DNA of 42,844 nt from Oscillospiraceae bacterium. Lineage in GTDB: Bacteria; Bacillota; Clostridia; Oscillospirales; Ruminococcaceae. Location: assembly GCA_031284525.1 (NCBI GenBank), contig JAISZR010000002.1:1-42844 (forward strand). The letters run 5' to 3'. Positions within the stretch are counted from its first letter, which is position 1, and each line of letters opens with the position of its first letter. This document shows positions 16,637-26,217 of the stretch, piece by piece. The notes under the pieces were generated by a model. That model was not told the DNA's origin. It was given only the letters and a program-made list of their open reading frames with translations, and made no database searches. Made by a program: the position numbers and the translations under genes.

Positions 16637-17218
16637 ATGGCTTTAGTACCAATGGTGGTAGAGCAAACAAACAGAGGCGAGCGGTCATATGACATCTATT
16701 CAAGGTTGTTAAACGATAGGATTATTCTTCTTTGTGATGAGGTGAATGACGTCACGGCAAGCCTAGTAGTAGCACAACTTATATATCTTGAGGGGCAGGA
16801 TCCTGACAAAGATATCCACCTATACATAAATAGCCCAGGGGGTTCGACTTCTGCGGGCATGGCCATATTCGACACAATGCAATATATAAAATCAGATGTT
16901 TCAACGATTTGCCTGGGTTTGGCCGCTTCGATGGGTGCTTTTTTGCTCGCGGCTGGGGCAAAAGGTAAACGGTTTGCACTCCCGAACAGTGAGATAATGA
17001 TTCATCAGCCTTTGGGTGGAGTCCAGGGGCAAGCTACAGATATTAAGATTCAGGCCGAGAGAATACTAAGACTTAAGGCCAAACTTAATGAGATTTTGGC
17101 CGAAAGAACGGGAAAGCCTATAGATGTGATTGAATTGGATACCGATCGAGATAATTTCATGTCTTCCGATGAAGCCTGCGCATATGGTCTTATAGATAAG
17201 GTGTTGCACAAAAGATGA
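16637..17218 (+). CDS. clpP: ATP-dependent Clp protease, proteolytic subunit
   Basis: Serine peptidase that forms a double heptameric barrel and works with ClpX. The 193-residue protein carries the catalytic triad Ser98 (GLAASMGAF), His123 (IMIHQP) and Asp172 (TDRDNFM), and the INSPGGS loop at 64-70. The upstream frame to 16592 adds 15 residues, but the family begins at [11 protein letters not shown] and an AAGG lies just before this ATG. It is 34 bases after tig and probably on the same transcript. Confidence 0.96.
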   Translation: MALVPMVVEQTNRGERSYDIYSRLLNDRIILLCDEVNDVTASLVVAQLIYLEGQDPDKDIHLYINSPGGSTSAGMAIFDTMQYIKSDVSTICLGLAASMGAFLLAAGAKGKRFALPNSEIMIHQPLGGVQGQATDIKIQAERILRLKAKLNEILAERTGKPIDVIELDTDRDNFMSSDEACAYGLIDKVLHKR

Positions 17219-17278
17219 ATAAAATCCTAGCTTGACCCGAAATGTGAGAGCAGTCTGGGGGATGGCACAAAAAACAAC

Positions 17279-17306
17279 TTGTACCGCGCTTATTTGATTT
17301 TATCCT
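17279..17306 (+). promoter_or_regulatory. Possible promoter of clpX
   Basis: TTGTAC (17279-17284), a 16-base spacer and TATCCT (17301-17306) lie directly upstream of clpX. An ATCCT/AGGAT pair with a 3-base loop overlaps the clpX ribosome-binding site and could partly mask it. No CIRCE or CtsR operator sequence was seen. Confidence 0.4.
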
Positions 17307-17323
17307 AAAAGGATGTGATTTCA

Positions 17324-18640
17324 ATGCCAGATAGTGATGACTACAGCAAATTGTTAAGGTGTTCTTTTTGTGGTAAATTGAAAGATCAAGTGGGTCGGAT
17401 TATAGCGGGACCCGGAGTTTGCATTTGCAGTGAATGCATCGAGCTTTGTCAAAGCGTGCTGGATGAGGAAAGCAAACATAAAAAGGAACAAACGAGGGGA
17501 ACAAAAGGTCACGAACCACGAATGTTGGAATTGCTGCACCCGATTGAGATAAAGGAAGCACTTGATGAATATATAATTGGGCAGGATGAGGCGAAAAAAG
17601 CGCTCTCAACAGCAGTATATAATCACTACAAAAGGATATATCTAAGCGATGATCCAGAAGATAATACTAAGTTGCAAAAGAGTAATATTCTTCTGCTTGG
17701 TTCAACAGGAGTTGGGAAAACCCTTTTGGCTCAGACACTAGCTAACATACTCAAGGTTCCTTTTGCAATTGCAGATGCAACAACTCTAACCGAAGCGGGA
17801 TATGTTGGTGAAGATGTTGAGAATATCTTGCTCCGACTGATTCAGGCGGCGGATTTCGACGTGGAAGTGGCGCAAAAAGGAATCATTTACATCGATGAAA
17901 TAGATAAAATAACAAGGAAAAGCGAAAATAGGTCACTGACGCGCGACGTAAGCGGTGAAGGTGTTCAGCAGGCGCTTTTGAAGATATTAGAGGGAACTGT
18001 GGCAAGTGTTCCCCCACAAGGAGGAAGAAAACACCCCCAGCACGAGTTTATCAGCATTGACACCAGCAACATATTATTCGTTTGCGGCGGCGCTTTTGAG
18101 GGATTGGAATCAATTATAGATAAGCGAATTGGTTGTTCCGAACTCGGATTTGGATCGCAGCTTAAATCCAAAAAGGAAATAGCTGCCCGTGAGGTTATGA
18201 AAAAGGTTTTGCCTCATGATTTGGTTAAATACGGCCTCATCCCGGAGCTGGTTGGAAGGATTCCGATTCTGAGTGTTTTGGAAGATCTCGATGAAGCTGC
18301 CCTGATTAAAATTCTGACTGAACCCAAAAATGCGCTTGTAAAACAGTACCGAAAGCTATTTAAGATAGATCAGGTAGAGCTGGAGTTCAAGGAAGATGCC
18401 ATCAGAGAAATAGCGAAAAAAGCACTGGAAAGAGAAACTGGAGCGAGAGGGCTTCGGGCGATTATGGAGGAAGTTCTCGGTGATCTCATGTTCCTTGCGC
18501 CTTCATATGATGGGCTCGAAAAGGTGACGATAACCCGAGAGTTTGTGGCAAAAGAGGTAAGCGAACCGCAGATTTCATTCAACAGGAAAAAAGAAGTAAA
18601 GCGCCTCAACATCTTTTGGGACGCAAAAGAAAAGATTTAA
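17324..18640 (+). CDS. clpX: ATP-dependent Clp protease, ATP-binding subunit ClpX
   Basis: AAA+ unfoldase that feeds substrates into ClpP. The 438-residue protein has the N-terminal zinc-binding domain with Cys13, Cys16, Cys35 and Cys38. The AAA+ module has Walker A GSTGVGKT, the pore loop GYVGEDVE and Walker [11 protein letters not shown], with the C-terminal small domain after about residue 320. The ATG at 17324 is 8-9 bases after AAGGATG, so it is preferred over the GTG at 17315. Confidence 0.96.
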   Translation: MPDSDDYSKLLRCSFCGKLKDQVGRIIAGPGVCICSECIELCQSVLDEESKHKKEQTRGTKGHEPRMLELLHPIEIKEALDEYIIGQDEAKKALSTAVYNHYKRIYLSDDPEDNTKLQKSNILLLGSTGVGKTLLAQTLANILKVPFAIADATTLTEAGYVGEDVENILLRLIQAADFDVEVAQKGIIYIDEIDKITRKSENRSLTRDVSGEGVQQALLKILEGTVASVPPQGGRKHPQHEFISIDTSNILFVCGGAFEGLESIIDKRIGCSELGFGSQLKSKKEIAAREVMKKVLPHDLVKYGLIPELVGRIPILSVLEDLDEAALIKILTEPKNALVKQYRKLFKIDQVELEFKEDAIREIAKKALERETGARGLRAIMEEVLGDLMFLAPSYDGLEKVTITREFVAKEVSEPQISFNRKKEVKRLNIFWDAKEKI

Positions 18641-18651
18641 AAATTTCAGTT

Positions 18652-18702
18652 GGGGAGCTGGGCAGAGGCTAACATTACCTCGGGTTGGTTCCCCCCTTTT
18701 TT
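18652..18702 (+). terminator. Terminator between clpX and lon
   Basis: Nested stems GGGGA/TCCCC (18652-18656 with 18690-18694) and GAGG/CCTC (18665-18668 with 18678-18681) are followed by T6 at 18697-18702. It may separate clpX from lon, although no clear lon promoter was recognised in the remaining 80 bases. Confidence 0.55.
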
Positions 18703-18785
18703 GAAAAGGCAGAAAGAGTTCTAGGTTCGAAATGTGCTGATTATACGGGTGTTCCAGACTGAATGTGGTGAAAGTTGAGGGGAAT

Positions 18786-21125
18786 ATGGTTATCGGAGAG
18801 TTTAATTTGCTACCTGTTTGTGGATGCATTATTTACCCAAACACAAAACTTTATCTGGAATGTGAAGGTAAAGAGCGAGTAAAAATACTGGAAAACGCAA
18901 TGAAAAAGGGGCAGCAGGTATTTTTGGTTGCGCAAAAAGACTCGGAACTGCTGAATATGTCCGACGTGGACGAGGAAAAGATATTTGGTGTTGGAGTCCT
19001 AGTGAGCGTTGAACAAATTCTTAAAAGGGGACCACAATTAGCAAAAATTTTGGTGTGTGGCGAGGAAGTTGTGAAACTCGTCGAGATAAAGAAAAACAAA
19101 GGTTCTCTGGTTGCAAGTGTGGAGGCGTACGAAGATGCTTGTTCTCCTGAATTTGACCCAGAAGAAGGGCCAGATGTCGAAGAGTCACTTATCCGGATGA
19201 CAAAGAATCTTTTTAGGAATTATATTGGGTTTTTCCCGAAAATTTCGAAGACAGTCGTCCAAATGGTTAACATGGCCAAATCTGGAGATGAATTGGTGAA
19301 TTGCATCGCAATGAACATGATATTTGAGCTCTCGGTCAAGCAACGGTTGCTGGAGCTCACAAAGCCCATTGATAGGCTGTTTGTTTTGGCTGGGGTTCTC
19401 AAAAAAGAGATAAGCATTATATCGTGTCAGGTCGAACTAGATAGAAAACTGAAAGATTCAATTGATAAAGGGCAAAGGGATTATTATATCAGAGAGCAGA
19501 TTAAAGTTCTCAGTAGTGAACTCGGGAATGAAAATCCACTGGTAAGTGAAGCAGAGGAATACATTAAAACGATAAAAAAATCAGTAAAAAATGCGGAAAG
19601 TCGAGACCATCTGATTAAAGAAGCAAAGAAGTTGGCAAAAATGGCAAGCGGTTCGCATGAGATTGCCGTAAGCAGAAGTTACCTCGACCTTTGCCTAGAA
19701 CTACCGTGGAATATCCGAACTAAGGATAGGATAAATGTTGGAGTTGCCGCTAAAGTTTTGGACAAAAATCACTTTGGACTTGAAAAAATCAAAGAAAAAA
19801 TCCTAGAAATGATCGCTATCAAATCAATCAATAAAGGTGCGAGATGGCAAGTGCTTTGCTTTGTAGGACCTCCTGGGGTTGGGAAAACTTCGATTGCAAA
19901 GGCGATTGCAGAAGCAGTGGGTCGAAAGTATGTTCAGATCTCGCTTGGCGGACTCAAAGACGAAAGTGAGATTAGAGGGCACAGAAAAACATATGTTGGT
20001 GCGATGCCCGGAAGAATAATAAATGCTATAAGGACTGCAAAATCGAAAAATCCACTGATTCTGTTGGATGAACTGGACAAAATGACGGCAGATTATCGTT
20101 CGGACCCGACTTCTGCTTTTTTGGAAGTGCTGGATTACGAACAAAACAGCAACTTTAAAGATAACTACCTGGAAGTGGCATTTGATCTCAGTGAAGTTCT
20201 TTTTGTCACAACCGCAAACTATATCGAAGATATCCCCTCTCCCCTACTGAACCGGTTGGAAGTTGTGGAAATTGGCAGCTATACGCGGGAAGAAAAATTT
20301 AATATCCTCAAGAAGCACGTGATTCCAAAGCAACTTGAGGAATATTTGCTAACTTCAAATCGAGTTAGGTTCAAAGACGCTGTGATTTATAAAATTATTG
20401 ATGATTACACAAGAGAAGCTGGCGTTAGAGCTTCTGCCCGGCTTGTTGGGAGCCTGTGCCGCAAGGCAATCAAAAAGATGACTGAATCAAATAAAAAATC
20501 ACTTGAATTAACAACAAAGAATCTGGTAGAATATGCAGGCAAGCCCAAATACTCGCATCGCGATATCTTAGAAAGAAACGAAATTGGAACGGCGACTGGC
20601 CTCGCGTGGACTCATGTTGGGGGCGAGACCATGTGTATTGAAGCCGTTTCTGTGGAAGGCACCGGGAAACTGGAGTTGACAGGGTCGCTTGGTAGCGTGA
20701 TGCAGGAATCGGCGAAGGCAGCGCTATCTTACATCAGAAAAATGTCCGATAAGTTACAAATAGACAAAGAGTTTTACAAAAACAGTGATATTCATCTGCA
20801 CGTCCCGGGTGGTGCGGTTCCAAAGGACGGCCCTTCTGCGGGAATAGCAATATCAACTGCGATAGTTTCGGAACTAACTAGAAAACCCATTCGAAAGGAT
20901 GTTGCTATCACCGGAGAAATCACCCTGAGAGGAAAAGTTTTGCCGGTTGGCGGAATTAAAGAAAAGGTGATTGCAGCGCACAAAGTTGGAATTAAAATGG
21001 TGGTACTTCCCAAGGCTAACGAAGCAGACCTAGACGAGATTGACAAAAATGTCAGGAATGATATGAAATTTGTTTTTGCAAAAAACGTTGACACGGTCTG
21101 GAAAACCGCTTTGATTGATTATTAA
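18786..21125 (+). CDS. lon: ATP-dependent protease Lon
   Basis: Cytoplasmic AAA+ protease that degrades misfolded and regulatory proteins. The 779-residue protein has the N-terminal substrate domain beginning MVIGEFNLLPVCGCIIYPNT. The AAA+ domain has the P-loop GPPGVGKTS near residue 360, and the C-terminal peptidase domain has the catalytic serine in PKDGPSAGIA (about 684) and lysine in PVGGIKEKV (about 725). ATG at 18786 follows GAGGGG closely; GTG at 18765 or 18768 would add 6-7 residues without a ribosome-binding site. The length and order after clpX are typical. Confidence 0.95.
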   Translation: MVIGEFNLLPVCGCIIYPNTKLYLECEGKERVKILENAMKKGQQVFLVAQKDSELLNMSDVDEEKIFGVGVLVSVEQILKRGPQLAKILVCGEEVVKLVEIKKNKGSLVASVEAYEDACSPEFDPEEGPDVEESLIRMTKNLFRNYIGFFPKISKTVVQMVNMAKSGDELVNCIAMNMIFELSVKQRLLELTKPIDRLFVLAGVLKKEISIISCQVELDRKLKDSIDKGQRDYYIREQIKVLSSELGNENPLVSEAEEYIKTIKKSVKNAESRDHLIKEAKKLAKMASGSHEIAVSRSYLDLCLELPWNIRTKDRINVGVAAKVLDKNHFGLEKIKEKILEMIAIKSINKGARWQVLCFVGPPGVGKTSIAKAIAEAVGRKYVQISLGGLKDESEIRGHRKTYVGAMPGRIINAIRTAKSKNPLILLDELDKMTADYRSDPTSAFLEVLDYEQNSNFKDNYLEVAFDLSEVLFVTTANYIEDIPSPLLNRLEVVEIGSYTREEKFNILKKHVIPKQLEEYLLTSNRVRFKDAVIYKIIDDYTREAGVRASARLVGSLCRKAIKKMTESNKKSLELTTKNLVEYAGKPKYSHRDILERNEIGTATGLAWTHVGGETMCIEAVSVEGTGKLELTGSLGSVMQESAKAALSYIRKMSDKLQIDKEFYKNSDIHLHVPGGAVPKDGPSAGIAISTAIVSELTRKPIRKDVAITGEITLRGKVLPVGGIKEKVIAAHKVGIKMVVLPKANEADLDEIDKNVRNDMKFVFAKNVDTVWKTALIDY

Positions 21126-21197
21126 CGCGGAAACGGGCGCAATGTTGGCGGGCGCGTATTGGCGGCGAGACACGAATGGATCGGAGATTTGTGAAAA

Positions 21198-21893
21198 ATG
21201 ATTGGAATAATTGGCGCGCTATCAAAGGAAATTGACCAACTTATTGCACAGATTGACGAGCCGCAGGAAGAGATTATTAGTCGGGTGAAGTTTTATTTTG
21301 GGAAGCTTTGCGGTCAAGAGGTCGTTGTTGCAAAATCTGGTGTCGGCAAGGTTAACGCGGCAATTGCAACCCAAACGATGATATTAAAATTCAAGCCAGA
21401 ACTAATTGTAAACAGTGGAGTGGCAGGAGCTATTTCGCCTGACGTTGAGATTGGAGATATTGTAATTGCCTCCCAAGTTGTCCAGCATGACGTTGACACT
21501 TCGGCACTGGGAGACCCAGTTGGGTTTATTTCTGGGTTAGATCTTGTAATGGTAGAATGCCACAAAGAAAAAAGTCAAGAGCTTCTTGAGGTAGCAAGAG
21601 TTGTCGCCGGCCAAAACAGGGCGACTCTTGGCGTTATTGCAACAGGTGATAATTTTGTTAGCAAGCGTGAAGATGGCGAATGGATAAACAGGCAATTTGG
21701 CGCTGTTGCAGTCGAAATGGAAGGTGGCAGCGTTGGGCAAAGCTGCTTCGTGAATACTGTGGATTTTTGCGTTGTAAGAGTTATTTCTGATTCGATCTAT
21801 AGGAATTCGCCGGCAGATTACGATGAGTTCGTTGGTTATGCAGCGGCAAAATCCATTCGAGTCATGAGCGATTTTTTGAAATTGCGCCCTTGA
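21198..21893 (+). CDS. mtnN: 5'-methylthioadenosine/S-adenosylhomocysteine nucleosidase
   Basis: Hydrolyses MTA and SAH to adenine and a thioribose or ribosyl-homocysteine product, removing by-products of SAM use. The 231-residue protein matches the family in length, starting MIGIIGALSKEI (acidic residue Glu11), with VNSGVAGAI, the substrate-binding VEMEGGSVGQ and the catalytic aspartate in RVISDSI. It follows lon by 72 bases, with GGAG about 11 bases before ATG. Other nucleoside phosphorylases are less likely because of the full set of family motifs. Confidence 0.93.
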   Translation: MIGIIGALSKEIDQLIAQIDEPQEEIISRVKFYFGKLCGQEVVVAKSGVGKVNAAIATQTMILKFKPELIVNSGVAGAISPDVEIGDIVIASQVVQHDVDTSALGDPVGFISGLDLVMVECHKEKSQELLEVARVVAGQNRATLGVIATGDNFVSKREDGEWINRQFGAVAVEMEGGSVGQSCFVNTVDFCVVRVISDSIYRNSPADYDEFVGYAAAKSIRVMSDFLKLRP

Positions 21894-21993
21894 TAATAGC
21901 GCTACAGATCGCGAGGATGCCCAAAGAATAAAACATGCTAGAAGTTTAAGATCTTGAACGAAAGTGAAAATAGGCAAATCGGAGGGGTTTTAT

Positions 21994-23268
21994 ATGGCCG
22001 TTAGTTTGAACAGGCGTGGCATTTGTGATTTTGTTAGTGACGAAGAACTTACCAAAATTGAACCGCAAGTTAGTTTGGTGACAAAACAGCTTGAAAAGCA
22101 ACTTGAAAATACCGGTTGGCACAACCTGCCAAGAGACTTCGACAAGGATGAAATGAAAGAAATCTTGGAAGCTGCAGCGGAAGTTCGGACTAAGGCTGAT
22201 GTGTTCGTGGTAATTGGAGTTGGCGGTTCATATCTTGGCGCAAAAGCGGCAATTGAATGGCTCAGGTCTTCATTTTACAATGAAAAGGAAACTCCCAAGA
22301 TATATTTTGCAGGGACTGGTTGTAGTCCGAGTTACTTAAACGAGATAGTAAATCTTTGCAAGGATAAAGAAGTTTACATCAATGTCATCTCTAAATCCGG
22401 GACAACGCTGGAGCCGGCAATTGCCTTTAGGGTTTTCAAGAAACTGCTTGAACAAAGATATGGCACCGAAGAGGCGGCAAAGCGGATTTTTGTGACCACT
22501 GACAAAGCAAAAGGGTTGCTTTTGAAAATGGCGAAAGAAAGTCACTATAGGCGGTTCGTTGTGCCAGAAGCTGTGGGTGGCAGATATTCTGTTTTAACCC
22601 CGGTTGGGTTGTTTCCCATGGCGGTTGCTGGAATTGATATTGAAAAAATTATAGATGGCGCCAAAGAAGCCTTTTTTCACCTATCGAAAGAGAACTTTTG
22701 GGAAAACGAGAGTATGCTTTACGCCGCATATAGGAACTGTTTTAATCGAAAAGGCAAAAGGATAGAATTACTCATTGGATTTGACCCGGATTTTCGTTTT
22801 TTCGCAGAATGGTTCCGGCAGCTTTTCGCCGAAAGCGAAGGTAAAGACGGCAAGGGCGTTTTCCCCGTTGCCCAGATATATTCAACAGACCTGCACTCAA
22901 TAGGGCAATTCGTTCAAGAAAGCGGCAGTCTTATGTTTGAAACTGTGCTTGATGTTAAAGATATCCAAAATGATATGTTCCTCGCAGAGGAAAAAGAGGA
23001 TATAGATTCCCTGAATTTTTTGGCGGGCAAGAGCCTATCATTTATCAATCGAAAGATATTCGAAGGGGCTGTGCAAGCGCATATTGAGGCAGGCGTCCCG
23101 AATATAATCTTGGAAATTCCAAGGTTGTGTGAACACGAATATGGGTATCTGACTTATTTTTTTGAAAAGGCGTGTGCGTTATCCGCACTCACATTGGGAG
23201 TTAACCCTTTTGATCAACCGGGGGTAGAGGCTTATAAATCAAAAATGTTCAATCTGTTGGGCAAATAA
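21994..23268 (+). CDS. pgi: Glucose-6-phosphate isomerase
   Basis: Glycolytic enzyme that interconverts glucose-6-phosphate and fructose-6-phosphate. The 424-residue protein has VGGSYLGAKAAIEWL, the phosphate-binding ISKSGTTLEPA, VGGRYSVLTPVGLFP, the catalytic glutamate region EWFRQLFAESEGKDGKG, and the C-terminal GVNPFDQPGVEAYK. It is the shorter form common in Gram-positive bacteria. ATG at 21994 lies 6-7 bases after GGAGGGG; the upstream frame to 21964 has no such site. It is followed by a methyltransferase gene after 15 bases. Confidence 0.95.
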   Translation: MAVSLNRRGICDFVSDEELTKIEPQVSLVTKQLEKQLENTGWHNLPRDFDKDEMKEILEAAAEVRTKADVFVVIGVGGSYLGAKAAIEWLRSSFYNEKETPKIYFAGTGCSPSYLNEIVNLCKDKEVYINVISKSGTTLEPAIAFRVFKKLLEQRYGTEEAAKRIFVTTDKAKGLLLKMAKESHYRRFVVPEAVGGRYSVLTPVGLFPMAVAGIDIEKIIDGAKEAFFHLSKENFWENESMLYAAYRNCFNRKGKRIELLIGFDPDFRFFAEWFRQLFAESEGKDGKGVFPVAQIYSTDLHSIGQFVQESGSLMFETVLDVKDIQNDMFLAEEKEDIDSLNFLAGKSLSFINRKIFEGAVQAHIEAGVPNIILEIPRLCEHEYGYLTYFFEKACALSALTLGVNPFDQPGVEAYKSKMFNLLGK

Positions 23269-23283
23269 GCGGGAGGAGTAATA

Positions 23284-23895
23284 ATGATTTTTTCAACTGA
23301 GCAGGAAGAATTTTGGGCACAGAATTTCGGGGACGAATATGTTAAAAGAAATGGGTACAGTAAGATGCCATCCAGAATGGCGAGGTTTCTTCGTGTTTTG
23401 GAGTTGACGCGAGGTGTTAATTCTTTTTTGGAACTTGGCGCTAACGTTGGTAGCAATATAGTCGCGCTTAAACCCTTAAAACCTTCGGCAAAATTTGCAG
23501 CAGTAGAGATAAACAAGACCGCATTTGAACTGCTTTCAAAAATAGAAGGCATTGAGGCAGTAAACGAATCAATTCTTAACTTTAAAACTGATGAGAAATT
23601 CGATTTTGTGTTCACTTCCGGAGTGCTTATTCATATTAATCCAGAGAGGCTTGCTGATGTTTATAACCTTATGTACACCATCAGCACCAAATATATATGG
23701 ATTTGTGAATACTATAACCCGGTACCAGTTGAAGTGGAATACAGAGGCGAGCATGGGAAATTATTTAAAAGGGATTTTGCAGGGGAGATGCTAGATATGT
23801 ACCCTAGCTTGGAGCTGGTTGGTTATGGATTCGATTATCACCGAGATAACAACTTCCCCGTCGGCGATTCAACTTGGTTTTTACTTAAAAAATAA
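23284..23895 (+). CDS. SAM-dependent methyltransferase, resembles pseudaminic-acid-associated methylases
   Basis: A 203-residue class I methyltransferase. The N-terminus TEQEEFWAQNFGDEYVKRNGYSK leads to the SAM-binding motif I ELGANVGSNIVALK, an acidic residue in AAVEIN, and the later motif FDFVFTSGVLIHINPERL. The N-terminal block resembles the methylases often encoded in pseudaminic-acid (flagellin glycosylation) loci. No pse or flagellar genes are in this window, so the substrate is unknown. GGGAGGAG lies 7 bases upstream of ATG. It sits between pgi and the pyruvate kinase gene. Confidence 0.8.
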   Translation: MIFSTEQEEFWAQNFGDEYVKRNGYSKMPSRMARFLRVLELTRGVNSFLELGANVGSNIVALKPLKPSAKFAAVEINKTAFELLSKIEGIEAVNESILNFKTDEKFDFVFTSGVLIHINPERLADVYNLMYTISTKYIWICEYYNPVPVEVEYRGEHGKLFKRDFAGEMLDMYPSLELVGYGFDYHRDNNFPVGDSTWFLLKK

Positions 23896-23935
23896 CTTTG
23901 ATTCTGCGTTTCGGGAGGGGAATGGGATAGTTAGC

Positions 23936-24976
23936 TTGATCAAAACAAAGATAATCTGCACATTAGGACCAGCAGTAGATAATTATGAAAAAATCAAGGC
24001 ACTCATACTAAACGGCATGGAAGTCGCCAGATTTAACCTTTCGCATCAAAATTGCGAAGACTATAAAAGAATGTACGAAATGGTAAAAAAAGTGCAGGCG
24101 GAGCTGGGGCGAAGCGTGGCAACGATGATGGATACAAAAGGTCCCAAAATCCGTTTGGGAGTGTTTGAAAAAGAAAAAATCATGCTCAAAGATGGCCAAA
24201 AGTTTGTTATTACAACGAAGGATGTAATTGGCAACGAGGAACAAGCTTCAATTAAGCTTAAAAGTTTGCCGAGGGAACTTGAAGTTGGTTGCAAAGTTTA
24301 TATTGACGACGGATTGCTCGAGTTGAGCGTCTTAGAAGCGGGAGAAGAAGAGATCGTTTGTGTTATCAGCCGTGGCGGAGTGGTTTCGAGTCACAAAGGA
24401 GTTAATCTGCCGCGCGTAAAATTTGACGGGGCGTTTATCAACGAAGAGGACAAAAAAGATCTTTTGTGTGGAGCGAATCTCGGCTTTGACTTTGTTGCAG
24501 CATCATTTGTGCGCAGCAGCGCTGATGTCGCAAACATACGAGAATTACTTGCGACTTGCGGATCAAAAATGAAAGTTATTGCAAAAATTGAAAACCGCGA
24601 GGGTGTTGACAATATCAAAGAAATTCTGGAAGGTGCAGACGGCGTAATGGTCGCCAGGGGAGATTTGGGGATTGAGATCCCGTTTGAGGAGCTCCCTAGC
24701 ATACAAAAAGAAATAGTTAGTCTAGCTTGTAAGATGGGGAAAACTGCAATTGTAGCAACCCAAATGTTATCTTCGATGGTCAATAGACAAATTCCAACAA
24801 GAGCGGAAAGCACAGATATCGCCAACGCTGTTTATGATGGCGCATCTGCCGTTATGCTTTCGGAAGAAACGGCTGCAGGCAAATATCCGATTGAGGCTTT
24901 GCGTACAATGAGGCGCATCGTTGAATGTGCAGATCGTGACATTGAAAAATTTGGCGTGGCATCCCGGAAGTCGTAG
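23936..24976 (+). CDS. pyk: Pyruvate kinase lacking the C-terminal regulatory domain
   Basis: Converts phosphoenolpyruvate and ADP to pyruvate and ATP. The protein begins (M/L)IKTKIICTLGPAVDN and carries RFNLSHQ, the B-domain region MMDTKGPKIRLGVF, the catalytic block KIENREGVDN, MVARGDLGIEIP, and ATQMLSSM...PTRAESTDIANAVYDGASAVMLSEETAAGKYP. It stops at about residue 346, where pyruvate kinases normally continue into a ~120-residue C-domain that binds effectors; no remnant follows in any frame. The start is probably TTG at 23936. GGAGGGG is 15 bases upstream, rather far, so the start is uncertain. Confidence 0.9.
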   Translation: MIKTKIICTLGPAVDNYEKIKALILNGMEVARFNLSHQNCEDYKRMYEMVKKVQAELGRSVATMMDTKGPKIRLGVFEKEKIMLKDGQKFVITTKDVIGNEEQASIKLKSLPRELEVGCKVYIDDGLLELSVLEAGEEEIVCVISRGGVVSSHKGVNLPRVKFDGAFINEEDKKDLLCGANLGFDFVAASFVRSSADVANIRELLATCGSKMKVIAKIENREGVDNIKEILEGADGVMVARGDLGIEIPFEELPSIQKEIVSLACKMGKTAIVATQMLSSMVNRQIPTRAESTDIANAVYDGASAVMLSEETAAGKYPIEALRTMRRIVECADRDIEKFGVASRKS

Positions 24977-25164
24977 TTTTCGATTTTAAAGGGCAAACAA
25001 GTAAGAAAATCGCGATTTCCCCTCACCAGCACCACCCTTCTTGCACTCGCACTTTAAACACCTTTGTTAATGTTTTTTGTGCTGGTTTGCGAGAGCAGAA
25101 ATTTATTAGAGTTGAACACTGGCTAATGCGATTCGACGCAAGCTAGGGAGGAAACAGGTTAAAG
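24977..25164. other. Intergenic stretch with a 12-base palindrome
   Basis: No gene was found between pyk and the phosphoesterase. It contains the perfect palindrome AAATCGCGATTT at 25007-25018. A distant CCAGCAC/GTGCTGG pair is separated by about 50 bases. No convincing promoter for the following gene was recognised. Confidence 0.3.
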
Positions 25165-26091
25165 ATGCACAATAAAAAAGGTAATCCTAGGTTGTTCCTA
25201 AAAGTTGTAGTTTGTTTTTTGCTTGTGGCCGGGCTGTTATTTGGGTCAACAATATCTGGACTCGCGTATGATTGCGATGTAAAAGAACTTGGGAATTCCA
25301 ATTACAGGATACTTTTTACCTCCGACATTCATTCAAAAGGTCATGGTTTGCGCCGGCTTAATTCTTATGTAAAAAAGATGAAGAAAAGAGGACTAGGGGT
25401 TGTATTGATTGACGCTGGGGATACATTTACCTCCAAAAGTAAACCAGGGAATGCCGAAATTATCGAGGATTCTATGAATGAGATCATTCCCGAAATGAAC
25501 AAAATCGGGTACAGTTATTGTGTTCCCGGGAATCATGAATTTACACTAACTCTCGGCGCCGACAGAGATTTTTCACCTAATCGCCACAATTTTGACAAAA
25601 GTATACTGTATGATTCATCACAAAGACTACACGCAAAAAGCTTTATATCAAACGTATCAGCTTCCAAAGACGCCGGACAAGTTACGCGGGATTTCTTTGA
25701 AAACGATGTTTGCAAAAGTGTCTTGATACGCGCCAACAAAAAAGGATGCAATGTGGGGCTCATCGCGCTGACGACACTTTCTTCCAAAACAAGGTATGAA
25801 CACAGTTCCATGGGTGCAGTTAGTGATTTGGATTTTGAAGAAATAGACAGACAGGATTTGAAAAATAAGGTAAATGATTTGAGAGAACAAGGTGCCGATT
25901 CTGTAGGGCTAATTTCACATTTAAGGCAGAGTGAACTTGATCAGATAAGAGGGATTTTCGATTGGAATGTGAACGGTCACCTGCATCGCAGGTTTATAAA
26001 CAACGAAGAAAATTTTATTCAAATGGGCTCTGAAATGGATAGTGTGGCGGAATTTGATCCCCAAACGAGGACCTTGAGATTTTTAAAGTAA
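25165..26091 (+). CDS. Secreted calcineurin-type metallophosphoesterase, UshA/5'-nucleotidase-like catalytic domain
   Basis: A 308-residue exported hydrolase. Residues 1-35 form a signal peptide with a basic start and a hydrophobic core (VVVCFLLVAGLLFGSTISG). The metal-binding motifs follow in order: DIH in FTSDIHSKG, GD in DAGDTF, GNHE in VPGNHEFT, a histidine in ISHLRQSE and GHLH in NGHLHRR. This is the N-terminal catalytic domain of 5'-nucleotidase-like proteins. The C-terminal nucleotide-specificity domain and any wall anchor are missing, so the substrate is open. GGGAGG lies upstream of ATG. Confidence 0.82.
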   Translation: MHNKKGNPRLFLKVVVCFLLVAGLLFGSTISGLAYDCDVKELGNSNYRILFTSDIHSKGHGLRRLNSYVKKMKKRGLGVVLIDAGDTFTSKSKPGNAEIIEDSMNEIIPEMNKIGYSYCVPGNHEFTLTLGADRDFSPNRHNFDKSILYDSSQRLHAKSFISNVSASKDAGQVTRDFFENDVCKSVLIRANKKGCNVGLIALTTLSSKTRYEHSSMGAVSDLDFEEIDRQDLKNKVNDLREQGADSVGLISHLRQSELDQIRGIFDWNVNGHLHRRFINNEENFIQMGSEMDSVAEFDPQTRTLRFLK

Positions 26092-26217
26092 AATTGATAA
26101 ATAATGTTTGAGCATTCCGAATTTCAAAACAAGTTCGCCTTTTGCCGAAATTTGTAGTGGTTGCGTTAGCGTTGATCAATTCAGTGTATAAATTTTGACA
26201 CAAACCGGGAGGGAGAC

